Shown one piece after another: positions 8,322-15,273 of a stretch of 57,253 nt of DNA. The notes under the pieces are model-generated. The model saw only the letters and a program-made list of their open reading frames with translations, had not been told where the DNA came from and did no database searches. A program made the position numbers and the translations under genes. Each line of letters opens with the position of its first letter. Within the stretch, counting starts at the first letter, position 1. The stretch comes from Bacilli bacterium (lineage in GTDB: Bacteria; Bacillota; Bacilli; Paenibacillales; NBRC-103111), in contig JAQBPR010000114.1 in NCBI GenBank assembly GCA_028287395.1, forward strand, positions 1 through 57,253. The letters run 5' to 3'.

Positions 8322-8831
8322 GTGACCACGGTATCAAAATCGCTGCTTAGAACACAGAAAGAAAATATACTAGAAATGGCCAGCCTTCACATACAACAAA
8401 TGTTTTCGTATATTGCAGGGCAGCTAGAAAAAGACCTGCAGCTTATTATTTCCCATTATCAGGGTGATCGTGCAGCTGCAGAGAATGAATATGCACCAGC
8501 TGTCCAGCGAATCAAATTATTACTGTTCGGAGCTGTTGATATGCCCTCTCTGTTAATTCCGGATGCGTTTTTCGGAACACCGCTTGGAATTGTGATTCGC
8601 ACCATAGAAAATGGTTATAACGTGCCTGGACGTTCATTGACGGTCAAACACATCATGAACGACATGGGGTGGTCGCGGAATTGGGTGATTCAGCATCTTT
8701 ATAATATCGATGATCCGGATTTAAACAAAAATGATATTTCCGGAAAAATGGCCGCTATAAAAACTAGCTCTGGATTCTTGGTTGAATCAGCTGAATATTT
8801 ATTATGGAAAATGAAAAGGAAGGAGGAATAA
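8322..8831 (+). CDS. Hypothetical, possible winged-helix C-terminus
   Basis: 169 residues starting with GTG behind GAAAGGGG. Mostly helical. The segment RSLTVKHIMNDMGWSRNWVIQHL at about 105-127 has the look of a helix-turn-helix. No catalytic motif. It may regulate the neighbouring replication genes, by context only. Confidence 0.55.
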   Translation: MTTVSKSLLRTQKENILEMASLHIQQMFSYIAGQLEKDLQLIISHYQGDRAAAENEYAPAVQRIKLLLFGAVDMPSLLIPDAFFGTPLGIVIRTIENGYNVPGRSLTVKHIMNDMGWSRNWVIQHLYNIDDPDLNKNDISGKMAAIKTSSGFLVESAEYLLWKMKRKEE

Positions 8832-8833
8832 TT

Positions 8834-9013
8834 ATGTTGCAAAATTTTCACTTTTTAAATGCTCAAGGTCTTACTGCTATTCTTATGGCAGCACTTCTTC
8901 TACTCGTTCTGTTTAAGCTAATTAAATTTATGTTTTCGGGTGTTAAAGGTATCTTTTTTGCACTATCTCTAGCCGCTATTTTGTTTGATTTTGCCAGTGG
9001 TAAGTTTCACTAA
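8834..9013 (+). CDS. Small two-helix membrane protein
   Basis: 59 residues with two hydrophobic segments separated by a basic turn (LIKFMFSGVKG). ATG 8834 is preferred over an upstream in-frame ATG because AAGGAGG is eight bases before it. Function unknown. Confidence 0.65.
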   Translation: MLQNFHFLNAQGLTAILMAALLLLVLFKLIKFMFSGVKGIFFALSLAAILFDFASGKFH

Positions 9014-9059
9014 ATCGGAATAATGATTTCGTTTAAAAATAAATAAAGGGAGTGTAACA

Positions 9060-9422
9060 ATGACTATAAAATTAAACCTAACATCTGCAAGTCTATACCA
9101 AGTTAAACATTTCAACTACACGTTTGCTAGTCATACTTTGGCAAAAATCGAGTTGTTTTGCTTTGGATTAGATTCGTTTGGAGTACAAGCCATAATACCA
9201 AAAACTAACGAAGAGTTTTCGGAAGGAAAATTATATTTAACAGAAGAAGTTGCCCTTTTTTCTATAGTTAATATGCTTGAAGCTAGGTTCTCTACGGATA
9301 ATTGGGTTCGACACACTGAAGCTCTTAATCGTATGACTGATCAAGATGAAATTAAAAAATATTATAATGAAACCTTTTACAATGTTGGTAAGTTCCCACC
9401 TAAAAGACCATTTGAAGATTAA
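9060..9422 (+). CDS. Hypothetical protein
   Basis: 120 residues, good ribosome binding site (AAAGGGAGTG). Not recognised. N-terminal beta-rich half and a C-terminal helical half. Its stop codon overlaps the second copy of the dispersed palindrome. Confidence 0.6.
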   Translation: MTIKLNLTSASLYQVKHFNYTFASHTLAKIELFCFGLDSFGVQAIIPKTNEEFSEGKLYLTEEVALFSIVNMLEARFSTDNWVRHTEALNRMTDQDEIKKYYNETFYNVGKFPPKRPFED

Positions 9423-9435
9423 TAACATCTGTTAT
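9422..9435 (+). promoter_or_regulatory. Dispersed palindrome, copy 2, within a promoter
   Basis: ATAACA-TC-TGTTAT runs into TGTTATAAT; TTTGAA lies 16 bp upstream of this TATAAT, so the site coincides with a promoter core for the gene at 9452. Confidence 0.8.
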
Positions 9436-9451
9436 AATGGGGGCGGTTTAT

Positions 9452-10045
9452 TTGAGAATTTGTTGTGGCCAAGAGCTTATGTTTAACGACAATTCGATAT
9501 CTCAAATATTATTAAGAGGCAAGCGTCATTCGGATCCCGTTTATCATTGTCTTATATGCAAAAAATATTATAATTTGGATCATTCGAATGAACCTGCTTC
9601 GTTATGTTTAATTAGCAAGGAGATCATTAAAAAATTCAGCATACAGAAGTGGTTTTCTGCTGATGTGATGATGAAACTACAAGAATTCCGCACACAATTA
9701 ATACACTGTTTAACTGCAGCTGAAGCTTATCAAAGAGCATTTAATAATAATTATGATGAACTGCCAGCCTATTTTTATAATGGTAAAAACTTATACCATT
9801 GTAGTATCGGTGGGGATCAAGAGATTTCAACAAAATCATATAATACTTTGATGTATAAGGATCCTATGTTCAGTTGCATATTATTTGAACGTGAGACAGT
9901 ACAATTTCATAGGAATGCTATGGAAACACCTGAACTAAGCCACTTAATTAGTATTAAAGAAGTGGATCTTCTTTTAAAATATGGGTTTATCACACGGCGA
10001 GAGCATCAACGTTATGTTCAAAGCTTAACACCTGTTCCCGAATAA
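9452..10045 (+). CDS. Hypothetical protein with Cys pairs
   Basis: About 197 residues. An ATG lies at 9437, but it falls inside the putative -10 box; the in-frame TTG at 9452, just behind GGGGGCGG, is a better start. The N-terminus has ICC and HCLICKKYY, which could form a small zinc site. The rest is helical and unrecognised. It is controlled by its own operator-like site, which makes it a likely member of the plasmid-wide regulon. Confidence 0.6.
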   Translation: MRICCGQELMFNDNSISQILLRGKRHSDPVYHCLICKKYYNLDHSNEPASLCLISKEIIKKFSIQKWFSADVMMKLQEFRTQLIHCLTAAEAYQRAFNNNYDELPAYFYNGKNLYHCSIGGDQEISTKSYNTLMYKDPMFSCILFERETVQFHRNAMETPELSHLISIKEVDLLLKYGFITRREHQRYVQSLTPVPE

Positions 10046-10099
10046 TTGTGATATTGCCTAATATGATTCCTAGTCATATGAGAAGAGGAGATAAGCGTA

Positions 10100-10390
10100 A
10101 TGAACAATATGGACAAAATCAAGAAAATAAAAGCTTTTTTAGATAAAGTGGATATATTTATTGAGAATTTTCAAAAGTACATGATGACTCATGGCTTGGC
10201 TGCTATAAGCTTTACTATCACAAGTGTTTTTTGCTTTTATATGTTCAATAAGATTATGCAAGGTGAAGGAGTTTTGTTCTGGGTTAGGATTCTCGTTGCC
10301 GGAGTTGTTTCATTAATCATCGGGGCTTTCGTGGCAATAAAAAAATACAAAGAACAGCAAGCGATCTACAACAAGAAAAATGATGATTAA
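10100..10390 (+). CDS. Two-helix membrane protein
   Basis: 96 residues: a basic amphipathic N-terminus, then two transmembrane segments (about 34-50 and 60-80) and a charged tail. Ribosome binding site AGAAGAGGAG. No family recognised. It is the last gene before a strong terminator. Confidence 0.6.
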   Translation: MNNMDKIKKIKAFLDKVDIFIENFQKYMMTHGLAAISFTITSVFCFYMFNKIMQGEGVLFWVRILVAGVVSLIIGAFVAIKKYKEQQAIYNKKNDD

Positions 10391-10448
10391 TACATAGTGC
10401 TTCGTCTGAAGTCACAGGTTTTTCGTAATAGTAAGCAATAGCTGCAAC

Positions 10449-10496
10449 AAAAGCCCAAGGGTCCAGGAGAAATCGTTCCTGATCCCTTAGGCTTTT
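10449..10496. terminator. Bidirectional terminator
   Basis: Long stem AAAAGCC-AAGGG-CAGGA / TCCTG-CCCTT-GGCTTTT, with A and T runs at both ends. It separates the rightward genes from the leftward gene at 10597-10893. Confidence 0.85.
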
Positions 10497-10596
10497 ATTA
10501 GTTCAATATCAGTCAGTTGCTTTTTCATCGTTTTCTAACACTTTTTATTAACCATATGCTTTAGATCGTGCAAGCAGCTGCAACCGACAATAGAAA

Positions 10597-10893
10597 TTAG
10601 GAGTAAAATTTTTCAGCATCTTTTCTTGTTATTTCCTGAAGAAAAACGTACTTCCCTTTCCATTGATACATTAATGCCGTTTTTCCTATTATTGTGATGG
10701 TGGAGAGACCATCGGGAGCATCTTCTAGACGTTTATAATGATCTTGAAGTTTATAGAACGCCAGAGCTTCCCACCAAGCCCATACACGCCGATGGTACGG
10801 ACGTTCAAATATTTCTTCAAGCGTTAATTCGCGGTTCACAGCGTCCCTTAAATGCCGTTGTATGAGTTCTGCGCATTCTCTTACGAAACTCAT
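10597..10893 (-). CDS. Hypothetical protein
   Basis: 98 residues on the minus strand. Not recognised. The middle is aromatic (YHRRVWAWWEALAFYKLQ), followed by a predicted beta hairpin. It is divergent from the small peptide operon at 11154, and the 260-bp gap holds promoters for both. The ribosome binding site is weak (GAGAGAG). Confidence 0.5.
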   Translation of the reverse strand: MSFVRECAELIQRHLRDAVNRELTLEEIFERPYHRRVWAWWEALAFYKLQDHYKRLEDAPDGLSTITIIGKTALMYQWKGKYVFLQEITRKDAEKFYS

Positions 10894-11102
10894 TTTTTGT
10901 CACTCTCTCAGTTTGGTTTAACAAGCTCATTTATTCCGTTGCTTCACGCTATTCTACCACAGACGGTTGAGACCTGTTTCGACCGTTTTCTTTGTATTAA
11001 GGGTAATTAGGGGCGGATTTGGATATTTGCTTTTGATAGTTTGGCTATATGGAAAATGGTAATTTTTGTGAAGAATAATGATAGTAATTACCTATATTTG
11101 TA

Positions 11103-11131
11103 TTGACATGCGTACTCGCATATGGTACAAT
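11103..11131 (+). promoter_or_regulatory. Near-consensus sigma-A promoter
   Basis: TTGACA, 17-bp spacer, TACAAT. The strongest promoter in the window by eye. It precedes two very small membrane peptides. Confidence 0.85.
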
Positions 11132-11153
11132 ATAAGTGTTAGGAGGTGAGGAA

Positions 11154-11273
11154 ATGCTTACTCTAACGGTAGCTATACAGTTACTAATTGCCATCATCAA
11201 TCTTTATGTGACTGTAAGCAACCAAAGGAAAAAGGACTCCAAGCGTCGTAAGCGCAAGAAGCCCCGTAAGTAA
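11154..11273 (+). CDS. 39-residue membrane peptide with basic tail, toxin-like
   Basis: MLTLTVAIQLLIAIINLYVT forms one transmembrane helix and is followed by a strongly basic tail (RKKDSKRRKRKKPRK). Excellent AGGAGGTGA ribosome binding site. Length, topology and strong promoter resemble the small membrane toxins of type I toxin-antitoxin systems (TxpA/BsrG and Fst/Ldr types), which are silenced by an antisense RNA. I cannot identify the antisense RNA, so the role remains inference. A small regulatory membrane peptide is the alternative. Confidence 0.6.
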   Translation: MLTLTVAIQLLIAIINLYVTVSNQRKKDSKRRKRKKPRK

Positions 11274-11280
11274 AACCACC

Positions 11281-11298
11281 GGAGAGCGAAAGCTCTCC
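11281..11298 (+). promoter_or_regulatory. GAAA-tetraloop hairpin
   Basis: GGAGAGC-GAAA-GCTCTCC, a perfect 7-bp stem capped by a GNRA loop, between the two peptide genes. No T-run, so it is probably an RNA stability or processing element. Confidence 0.7.
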
Positions 11299-11337
11299 CC
11301 CTAACAACATTATAAGCTAAAGGAGTGGTAAAACACA

Positions 11338-11421
11338 ATGGAAACTGTATCGCTTGTTGTGTCAATTATAACACTATTCATTAGCCTATACACCTTAGCG
11401 CAAGTGCGGAAACGGAGATAA
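11338..11421 (+). CDS. 27-residue membrane peptide
   Basis: METVSLVVSIITLFISLYTL followed by AQVRKRR: one transmembrane helix and a basic end. The pattern of a Val/Ile/Leu/Ser-rich helix close to the start resembles holin-like toxins of the Fst family. AAAGGAG lies 11 bases upstream. The second small membrane peptide behind the same promoter; it ends five bases before the next gene. Confidence 0.55.
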   Translation: METVSLVVSIITLFISLYTLAQVRKRR

Positions 11422-11425
11422 TGAT

Positions 11426-11830
11426 ATGAATCCACTTGAAAACATTATGGGCGTAAGTAAGGCTGCTAAAATGTGGGGTCTTGCTCCAGGGACGATAAAA
11501 AATTATTGTGCTGAAGGACGGATAAAAGCGGTAAAATTGGATGGTAAGTTTCCTTGGGTTATTGATATAAATCAGCCCAATCCGAGCAAACCTAACCATC
11601 CGATGAATTGGAGGGGGAAAGCGGATCATCTAAAACAAAATAAAATTGAGCTGCAGGAAGATGGATGCACATTTGTTGATGAATTAGACGATGCTGAAAC
11701 CTTGAAGATTTGGGTAATCGAGAATATCAAAGAAAAACCGATTACTGGTGGCAAAGTTAAAGGGGTAGCGATAAAGCATAAACTTGATGAGGTAGAGAAT
11801 CGAGTAAGAAAATTTGTTGTTATCCACTAA
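11426..11830 (+). CDS. HTH protein, excisionase/MerR-like N-terminus
   Basis: 134 residues. Residues about 8-45 (GVSKAAKMWGLAPGTIKNYC) form a winged helix-turn-helix like excisionase-type proteins that recognise DNA and often tune recombination or plasmid genes. The C-terminal 80 residues are unrecognised. It starts five bases after the small peptide and could be its regulator. The start lacks a strong ribosome binding site, consistent with translational coupling. Confidence 0.65.
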   Translation: MNPLENIMGVSKAAKMWGLAPGTIKNYCAEGRIKAVKLDGKFPWVIDINQPNPSKPNHPMNWRGKADHLKQNKIELQEDGCTFVDELDDAETLKIWVIENIKEKPITGGKVKGVAIKHKLDEVENRVRKFVVIH

Positions 11831-11870
11831 CTAATAATTTTGTTATAAATTTGAATTTAGGGGGGAAGTT

Positions 11871-12059
11871 ATGAGGCATCTTTCAATGGTTTTCGGTTTA
11901 ATTGGATTATTATTATTTATGATTACTTTGGGTTTGGTTTTGTATAAATATAAAAAAACCGGGAGAACCCACTTGGAGTCTTTGAGACTATCATACGTTT
12001 GGTTTGTGGTTGCTATACTAGGTCTTGGTTTATACTTCTTTGGAGATTACATCAATTAA
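11871..12059 (+). CDS. Small two-helix membrane protein
   Basis: 62 residues, two hydrophobic helices flanking a basic, polar loop (YKYKKTGRTHLESLRLS). Ribosome binding site GGGGGG. No family recognised. Confidence 0.6.
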   Translation: MRHLSMVFGLIGLLLFMITLGLVLYKYKKTGRTHLESLRLSYVWFVVAILGLGLYFFGDYIN

Positions 12060-12183
12060 CTTAATGAATTATTCTGAACATTGGTGGTGGGTCTATCTAT
12101 GAAGCAACTTTTGGGATTATACGAATGCAAATCGGGAAAAAGAAGGTTTAACAAGTTAATGAATTGGGAGAGTGCATTAGAAA

Positions 12184-12357
12184 ATGGAGAAAATCAAACA
12201 ATTACAAAATGTTTTACGGGAAGCTTGGCAACTGGCTTACGAGCTTCAAAATGAATCGGAGAATGTACAAAACAAGCTGATTTTTACAAATATGAGCGGA
12301 ACTATAAACGGCTTAGAAGCACGGATTCATGAGATTTTGGATCAAGATACAAAATAA
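12184..12357 (+). CDS. 57-residue helical peptide
   Basis: Begins MEKIKQLQNVLREAWQLAYE and is continuously helical with heptad-like spacing, ending in ILDQDTK. GGGAG is upstream. Soluble, possibly a coiled-coil. Codon pattern is coding-like. Function unknown. Confidence 0.55.
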   Translation: MEKIKQLQNVLREAWQLAYELQNESENVQNKLIFTNMSGTINGLEARIHEILDQDTK

Positions 12358-12374
12358 CTAAGGAGCGTGTATTA

Positions 12375-12524
12375 ATGGCCGGAGAAACAGATCAATTATT
12401 GCATTTAGTAAGCCGAATTGAAGAAGCGATTAAAGATGGGAATTTGATATTTGCACGGGCTCTTACTAGAGAATTGCTAGAGGATTTATCTACGACTACT
12501 AATAGTATTAAAGAAACAAAATGA
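12375..12524 (+). CDS. 49-residue helical peptide
   Basis: Begins MAGETDQLLHLVSRIEEAIK; mainly helix with a Ser/Thr-rich end. AAGGAG is 11 bases upstream. It follows the previous peptide in the same direction. Not recognised. Confidence 0.55.
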   Translation: MAGETDQLLHLVSRIEEAIKDGNLIFARALTRELLEDLSTTTNSIKETK

Positions 12525-12616
12525 ATAGTGTGCGCGACGTGGACTACCAGGGTAACTAATTGACTTTCGCTGTTGTATTAAAGTAAATTGTATTGCATAA
12601 GGAGCGGAGGAAGGAT

Positions 12617-12780
12617 ATGTCTCAAACAAGCAAGTTAAAAATATGTCGCGAAAAGAATTAATCGAATTTGCTGAAGCAATTATAATACGGAGTCTATCAG
12701 TTCACCCTTCATTCCGGATAAGGTTGAAGAATCGGAGCAGCTGCAGGATTACAATATAATTCAAGAGTCGAAGGAGTGAT
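12617..12780 (+). pseudogene. Frame-broken small gene remnant
   Basis: A good ribosome binding site (GGAGGAAGG) and ATG lead into MSQTSKLK, which stops after 14 codons. A second frame then reads MSRKELIEFAEAI and a third reads FIPDKVEESEQLQDYN ending in a stop at 12778-12780. Together these look like one short protein split by two frameshifts. Confidence 0.5.
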
Positions 12781-12785
12781 TGCAC

Positions 12786-12857
12786 ATGTTGGTTCGGTAC
12801 AAAAGTGCACATAAAGACAAGGTGTTTGATTTTTCGGAAAGAGACGCGATACTCTAG
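12786..12857 (+). CDS. Possible 23-residue leader peptide
   Basis: ATG to TAG, sequence MLVRYKSAHKDKVFDFSERD. It follows AAGGAGTG and its stop overlaps a GTG of the XRE gene (TAGTG), so it may couple translation to that gene. Too short for a secure call. Confidence 0.35.
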   Translation: MLVRYKSAHKDKVFDFSERDAIL

Positions 12858-12862
12858 TGTCG

Positions 12863-13141
12863 ATGCAGAACACTCGGAAATTCATTGGTCCTATAATGGC
12901 TGCTTGCAGAAAACGAGCTGGTCTAACTCAAGAAAAGTTAGCTGAAATCTTACACTGTTCCCGTAGTTCTCTGTGTAAGATTGAAACTAATAACAAGGAA
13001 GTTAAATTTGATTTTTTTGTTAAGTGGGCAATAGCTACAAATTCTAAAGATGCAGGCTTAGCGTTTGTCTTTGGGGAAAAAGACGTGCACTTGTTATTAG
13101 ATCAACTTAAAGAAGGCGGATATATTGATAAATTCCTTTAG
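12863..13141 (+). CDS. XRE-family HTH regulator
   Basis: About 92 residues. Residues 8-60 form a classical Cro/CI helix-turn-helix (MAACRKRAGLTQEKLAEIL ... SSLCKIETN). The C-terminal 30 residues may dimerise. Start could be GTG 12857 or ATG 12863; neither has a strong ribosome binding site, suggesting coupling to the small upstream frame. A candidate regulator of the plasmid-wide palindrome. Confidence 0.7.
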   Translation: MQNTRKFIGPIMAACRKRAGLTQEKLAEILHCSRSSLCKIETNNKEVKFDFFVKWAIATNSKDAGLAFVFGEKDVHLLLDQLKEGGYIDKFL

Positions 13142-13282
13142 TTAAAGAAGTAACAGATTTGTTTGTTCAATTTATTATTTTTTTCACGTTAGTCAAAATG
13201 CAATTATGATTCCAACAGGTTACAAGAATAATAGAGAAACAGATAAGATGAATATGGCCAATGATTGGGAGGTTTATATCTT

Positions 13283-13528
13283 TTGAAAGGGTCGAATTGG
13301 AAAGGCAAATGGCTTCGTCAACGCAAGAAGGACCAAAAGAACCCGGTTTTACATACTTATAAATATGAGTGCAATAAGGGACATATTCGCATTGAAAAAC
13401 AAAAGTTAATTGAATTGGAATTAATATGTCCAGCATGTCAAAAAGAAGGAATCGATAGCAAGTTTAGATTTGTCGGTGTACACACTCTTACTAAGCAGCA
13501 ATCGAAATTATCTCGTTTTTCCAAATAA
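13283..13528 (+). CDS. Small basic zinc-ribbon-like protein
   Basis: About 81 residues, start TTG behind GGGAGG. Strongly basic N-terminus (WKGKWLRQRKKDQKN), then ECNKGH and ICPACQKEG, giving a C-x3-H and C-x2-C pair consistent with a zinc ribbon. Probably binds nucleic acid. No closer family recognised. Confidence 0.5.
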   Translation: MKGSNWKGKWLRQRKKDQKNPVLHTYKYECNKGHIRIEKQKLIELELICPACQKEGIDSKFRFVGVHTLTKQQSKLSRFSK

Positions 13529-13542
13529 AAATGCAACTTAAG

Positions 13543-13601
13543 CGGAAGCACCGCTAATCATACCTTTTAAAGAGGTCTGTGGTTAGTGTGCTTCTGTTTT
13601 T
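13543..13601 (+). terminator. Probable terminator
   Basis: Long imperfect stem CGGAAGCACCGCTAATCA / TGGTTAGTGTGCTTCTG with a 20-base loop, followed by TTTTT. It ends the run of small genes before 13649. Confidence 0.6.
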
Positions 13602-13648
13602 GCAACTATCAGCCATCATCTAATCAATTTAGTGTCGGAGGAAAACAC

Positions 13649-13876
13649 ATGTCAAAGTTAAATCGTATTTCATACCTTGTGAAATTTGATGGTCAATATG
13701 AGGAATATCTATTTCGCAGCTGGGCAATCAACCGAGCTAAAAATCTAAGAGAAAAAAATATATTAAGCAAAGTAATTTATGATGAACAATTAATTTATGT
13801 TTGGGAACGCTTGGATCCTGGTACTTTGACTGAAGAACAAAGGTTGGTGATAAATATGTGCAGAGATGATGATTAA
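13649..13876 (+). CDS. Small hypothetical protein
   Basis: 75 residues starting at ATG 13649, seven bases after GGAGG. An open frame continues upstream to 13586 but would start inside the terminator, so it is rejected. It has a beta hairpin-like opening (YLVKFDGQYEEYLFRS) and an acidic end. Unrecognised. Confidence 0.55.
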   Translation: MSKLNRISYLVKFDGQYEEYLFRSWAINRAKNLREKNILSKVIYDEQLIYVWERLDPGTLTEEQRLVINMCRDDD

Positions 13877-13910
13877 TCAGAGCTGAAGATTTCTATCGAT
13901 GGTACCAAAA

Positions 13911-14034
13911 TCCGGATACGTGCGTGAGCTGCAGGAGCAATAAGAAATGCCGGTGTCCTGGATGCAGCTGCTCGATGTTGGCCAATCGCATGAGTTGAAG
14001 AATGGATTTCGTGGTACCGGGATCCGGAAGCGTG
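13911..14034. repeat. 124-bp dispersed repeat, copy 1
   Basis: Near-identical to 23269-23392. Contains AGCTGCA ... TGCAGCT arms able to pair, an inner CAGGA / TCCTG, and the octamer GCAGCTGC. It ends about 120 bp before the iterated operators of the ParB-type operon. All translated frames are interrupted, so it is either a decayed gene piece or a cis-acting site. Confidence 0.75.
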
Positions 14035-14156
14035 GGATCCGCTGCAGAGTAAAATCAAAAGACGGTATCCGTGATGCACTAATGTAGTAATGGTTTTCGA
14101 CATTTTTCGACATTTTTTATTCGTAAGAAAATAAATTGTTTATTTTTAAATATTAT

Positions 14157-14259
14157 AAGATGTAAGAATATACATTCTTACATCTTTTATGTTATAATAG
14201 ATGTAAGAATGTTAGCGATTGTCTTTTCTTTTTAACCATTATTAGATGTAAGAATGTTA
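14157..14259. repeat. Iterated operator upstream of the ParB-type operon
   Basis: AGATGTAAGAAT occurs four times: two copies face each other as a perfect 13-bp inverted repeat with a 4-bp spacer (14157-14186), and two more are direct at 14199 and 14244, each extended to AGATGTAAGAATGTTA. A TGTTATAAT extended -10 lies between them (14190-14198). Likely autoregulatory sites or a partition/replication iteron cluster for the genes starting at 14293. Confidence 0.75.
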
Positions 14260-14292
14260 ATGCAAATTTTGTGATTTGGAGGGTAAGTTAAA

Positions 14293-15060
14293 ATGACTGT
14301 TGATAATTTAATCATCCATGAAAAACCGGTAACGATGTTTAGTTATTTATCCGGAGAAAAGAGACTCATTCCGGATCAATGTATGAAGTGTCACCACTTA
14401 ATAAAACAATACGATGGAAAGAAAGGGTTGTACTGCAGTAATCACGTTTCAATTGTGGATAAGGATACTTTTATTCAAAATATCTTCAGGGTATACCACC
14501 TTGACGAGAATAACCCTTATAAGCAGCTTCAAGAAAAGTGTGAACTGATAGATCGTGAACCACAACACGTTATTTACGCAGATACTTTTGCAGGGCAAAA
14601 AACCACAACAAAGGGTGATGGAGAAATGTTAAAAGATCAAAGAGATCGGTTTCCGGGATTTTTAAAAAGCATTCAGCTGATCATTGATAAGGAAAGCCTC
14701 AATGTAGTTGAAAAATTATTAAATACCAAAGGGCCAACAATTAAAGGATGGTTTAAAGGTAAGAGTAACGGAGGTACTGAGCCTATCAGTTCTGACTATT
14801 CGCTTTATGAGGAAAGAGTAAGAAGTTATATTGCTAAATTTGAAAATGAAAACAAGATAGTAAAACAAGAGTCGGCAAAGGATTCATATCTTGGATCTAT
14901 AAGAAAGGTAAATGAGTTTTCAGGCTATTTTTTATCCTTACATCCTACAATTGAAATGCCAAAGATGAAAGAGCTTCACGAGGGGACATCCAGGCTGTTG
15001 TCAAATCCGGATGAATATGAAGATTGGAACGTCGCAGCTTCAATGAGATCATCCGGATAA
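14293..15060 (+). CDS. Hypothetical protein, frame ends at a single in-frame TAA
   Basis: 255 residues to the stop. The N-terminus has CMKCHH and YCSNH, a possible zinc site. The remainder is helical and unrecognised. The frame continues after the TAA at 15058-15060, with coding-like sequence straight into the ParB-family protein. So this may be the front part of a longer or fused protein broken by a nonsense change, or a stop that is read through. Ribosome binding site GGAGGG. It follows the iterated operators and is co-transcribed with the ParB gene. Confidence 0.6.
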   Translation: MTVDNLIIHEKPVTMFSYLSGEKRLIPDQCMKCHHLIKQYDGKKGLYCSNHVSIVDKDTFIQNIFRVYHLDENNPYKQLQEKCELIDREPQHVIYADTFAGQKTTTKGDGEMLKDQRDRFPGFLKSIQLIIDKESLNVVEKLLNTKGPTIKGWFKGKSNGGTEPISSDYSLYEERVRSYIAKFENENKIVKQESAKDSYLGSIRKVNEFSGYFLSLHPTIEMPKMKELHEGTSRLLSNPDEYEDWNVAASMRSSG

Positions 15061-15273
15061 AATTATCAAGATGCTGTTTACACTGAAATGCCGGAGGTCA
15101 AAGAATTTGGTTTAAAACTGAAGACATATGAAGGGCAACTTAAATCCGCTACTAAAGCAGCTGAAAAAAGATCTATTGAAAATAATATTAATAAGTATAG
15201 TTCACTGGCAATGAATAAAAAAAATGAACTCGAAGAAATAGCTAAAAATCATCTAACTAAAGGGGAAATTAAA

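Noticed and set aside
12099..12254. A 51-codon frame starting MKQLLGLYEC with a GGTGGTGGG upstream
   Set aside because: It overlaps the more protein-like 57-codon frame at 12184 and its second half has no coding character; it may be a truncated remnant but I cannot support it as a gene.
13873..14113. Two overlapping minus-strand frames of 76-78 codons over the 124-bp repeat
   Set aside because: No ribosome binding site, unusual composition, and the sequence is explained as a repeat.
14454..14462. Perfect DnaA box TGTGGATAA
   Set aside because: It lies inside a coding frame and has no companions; likely chance.
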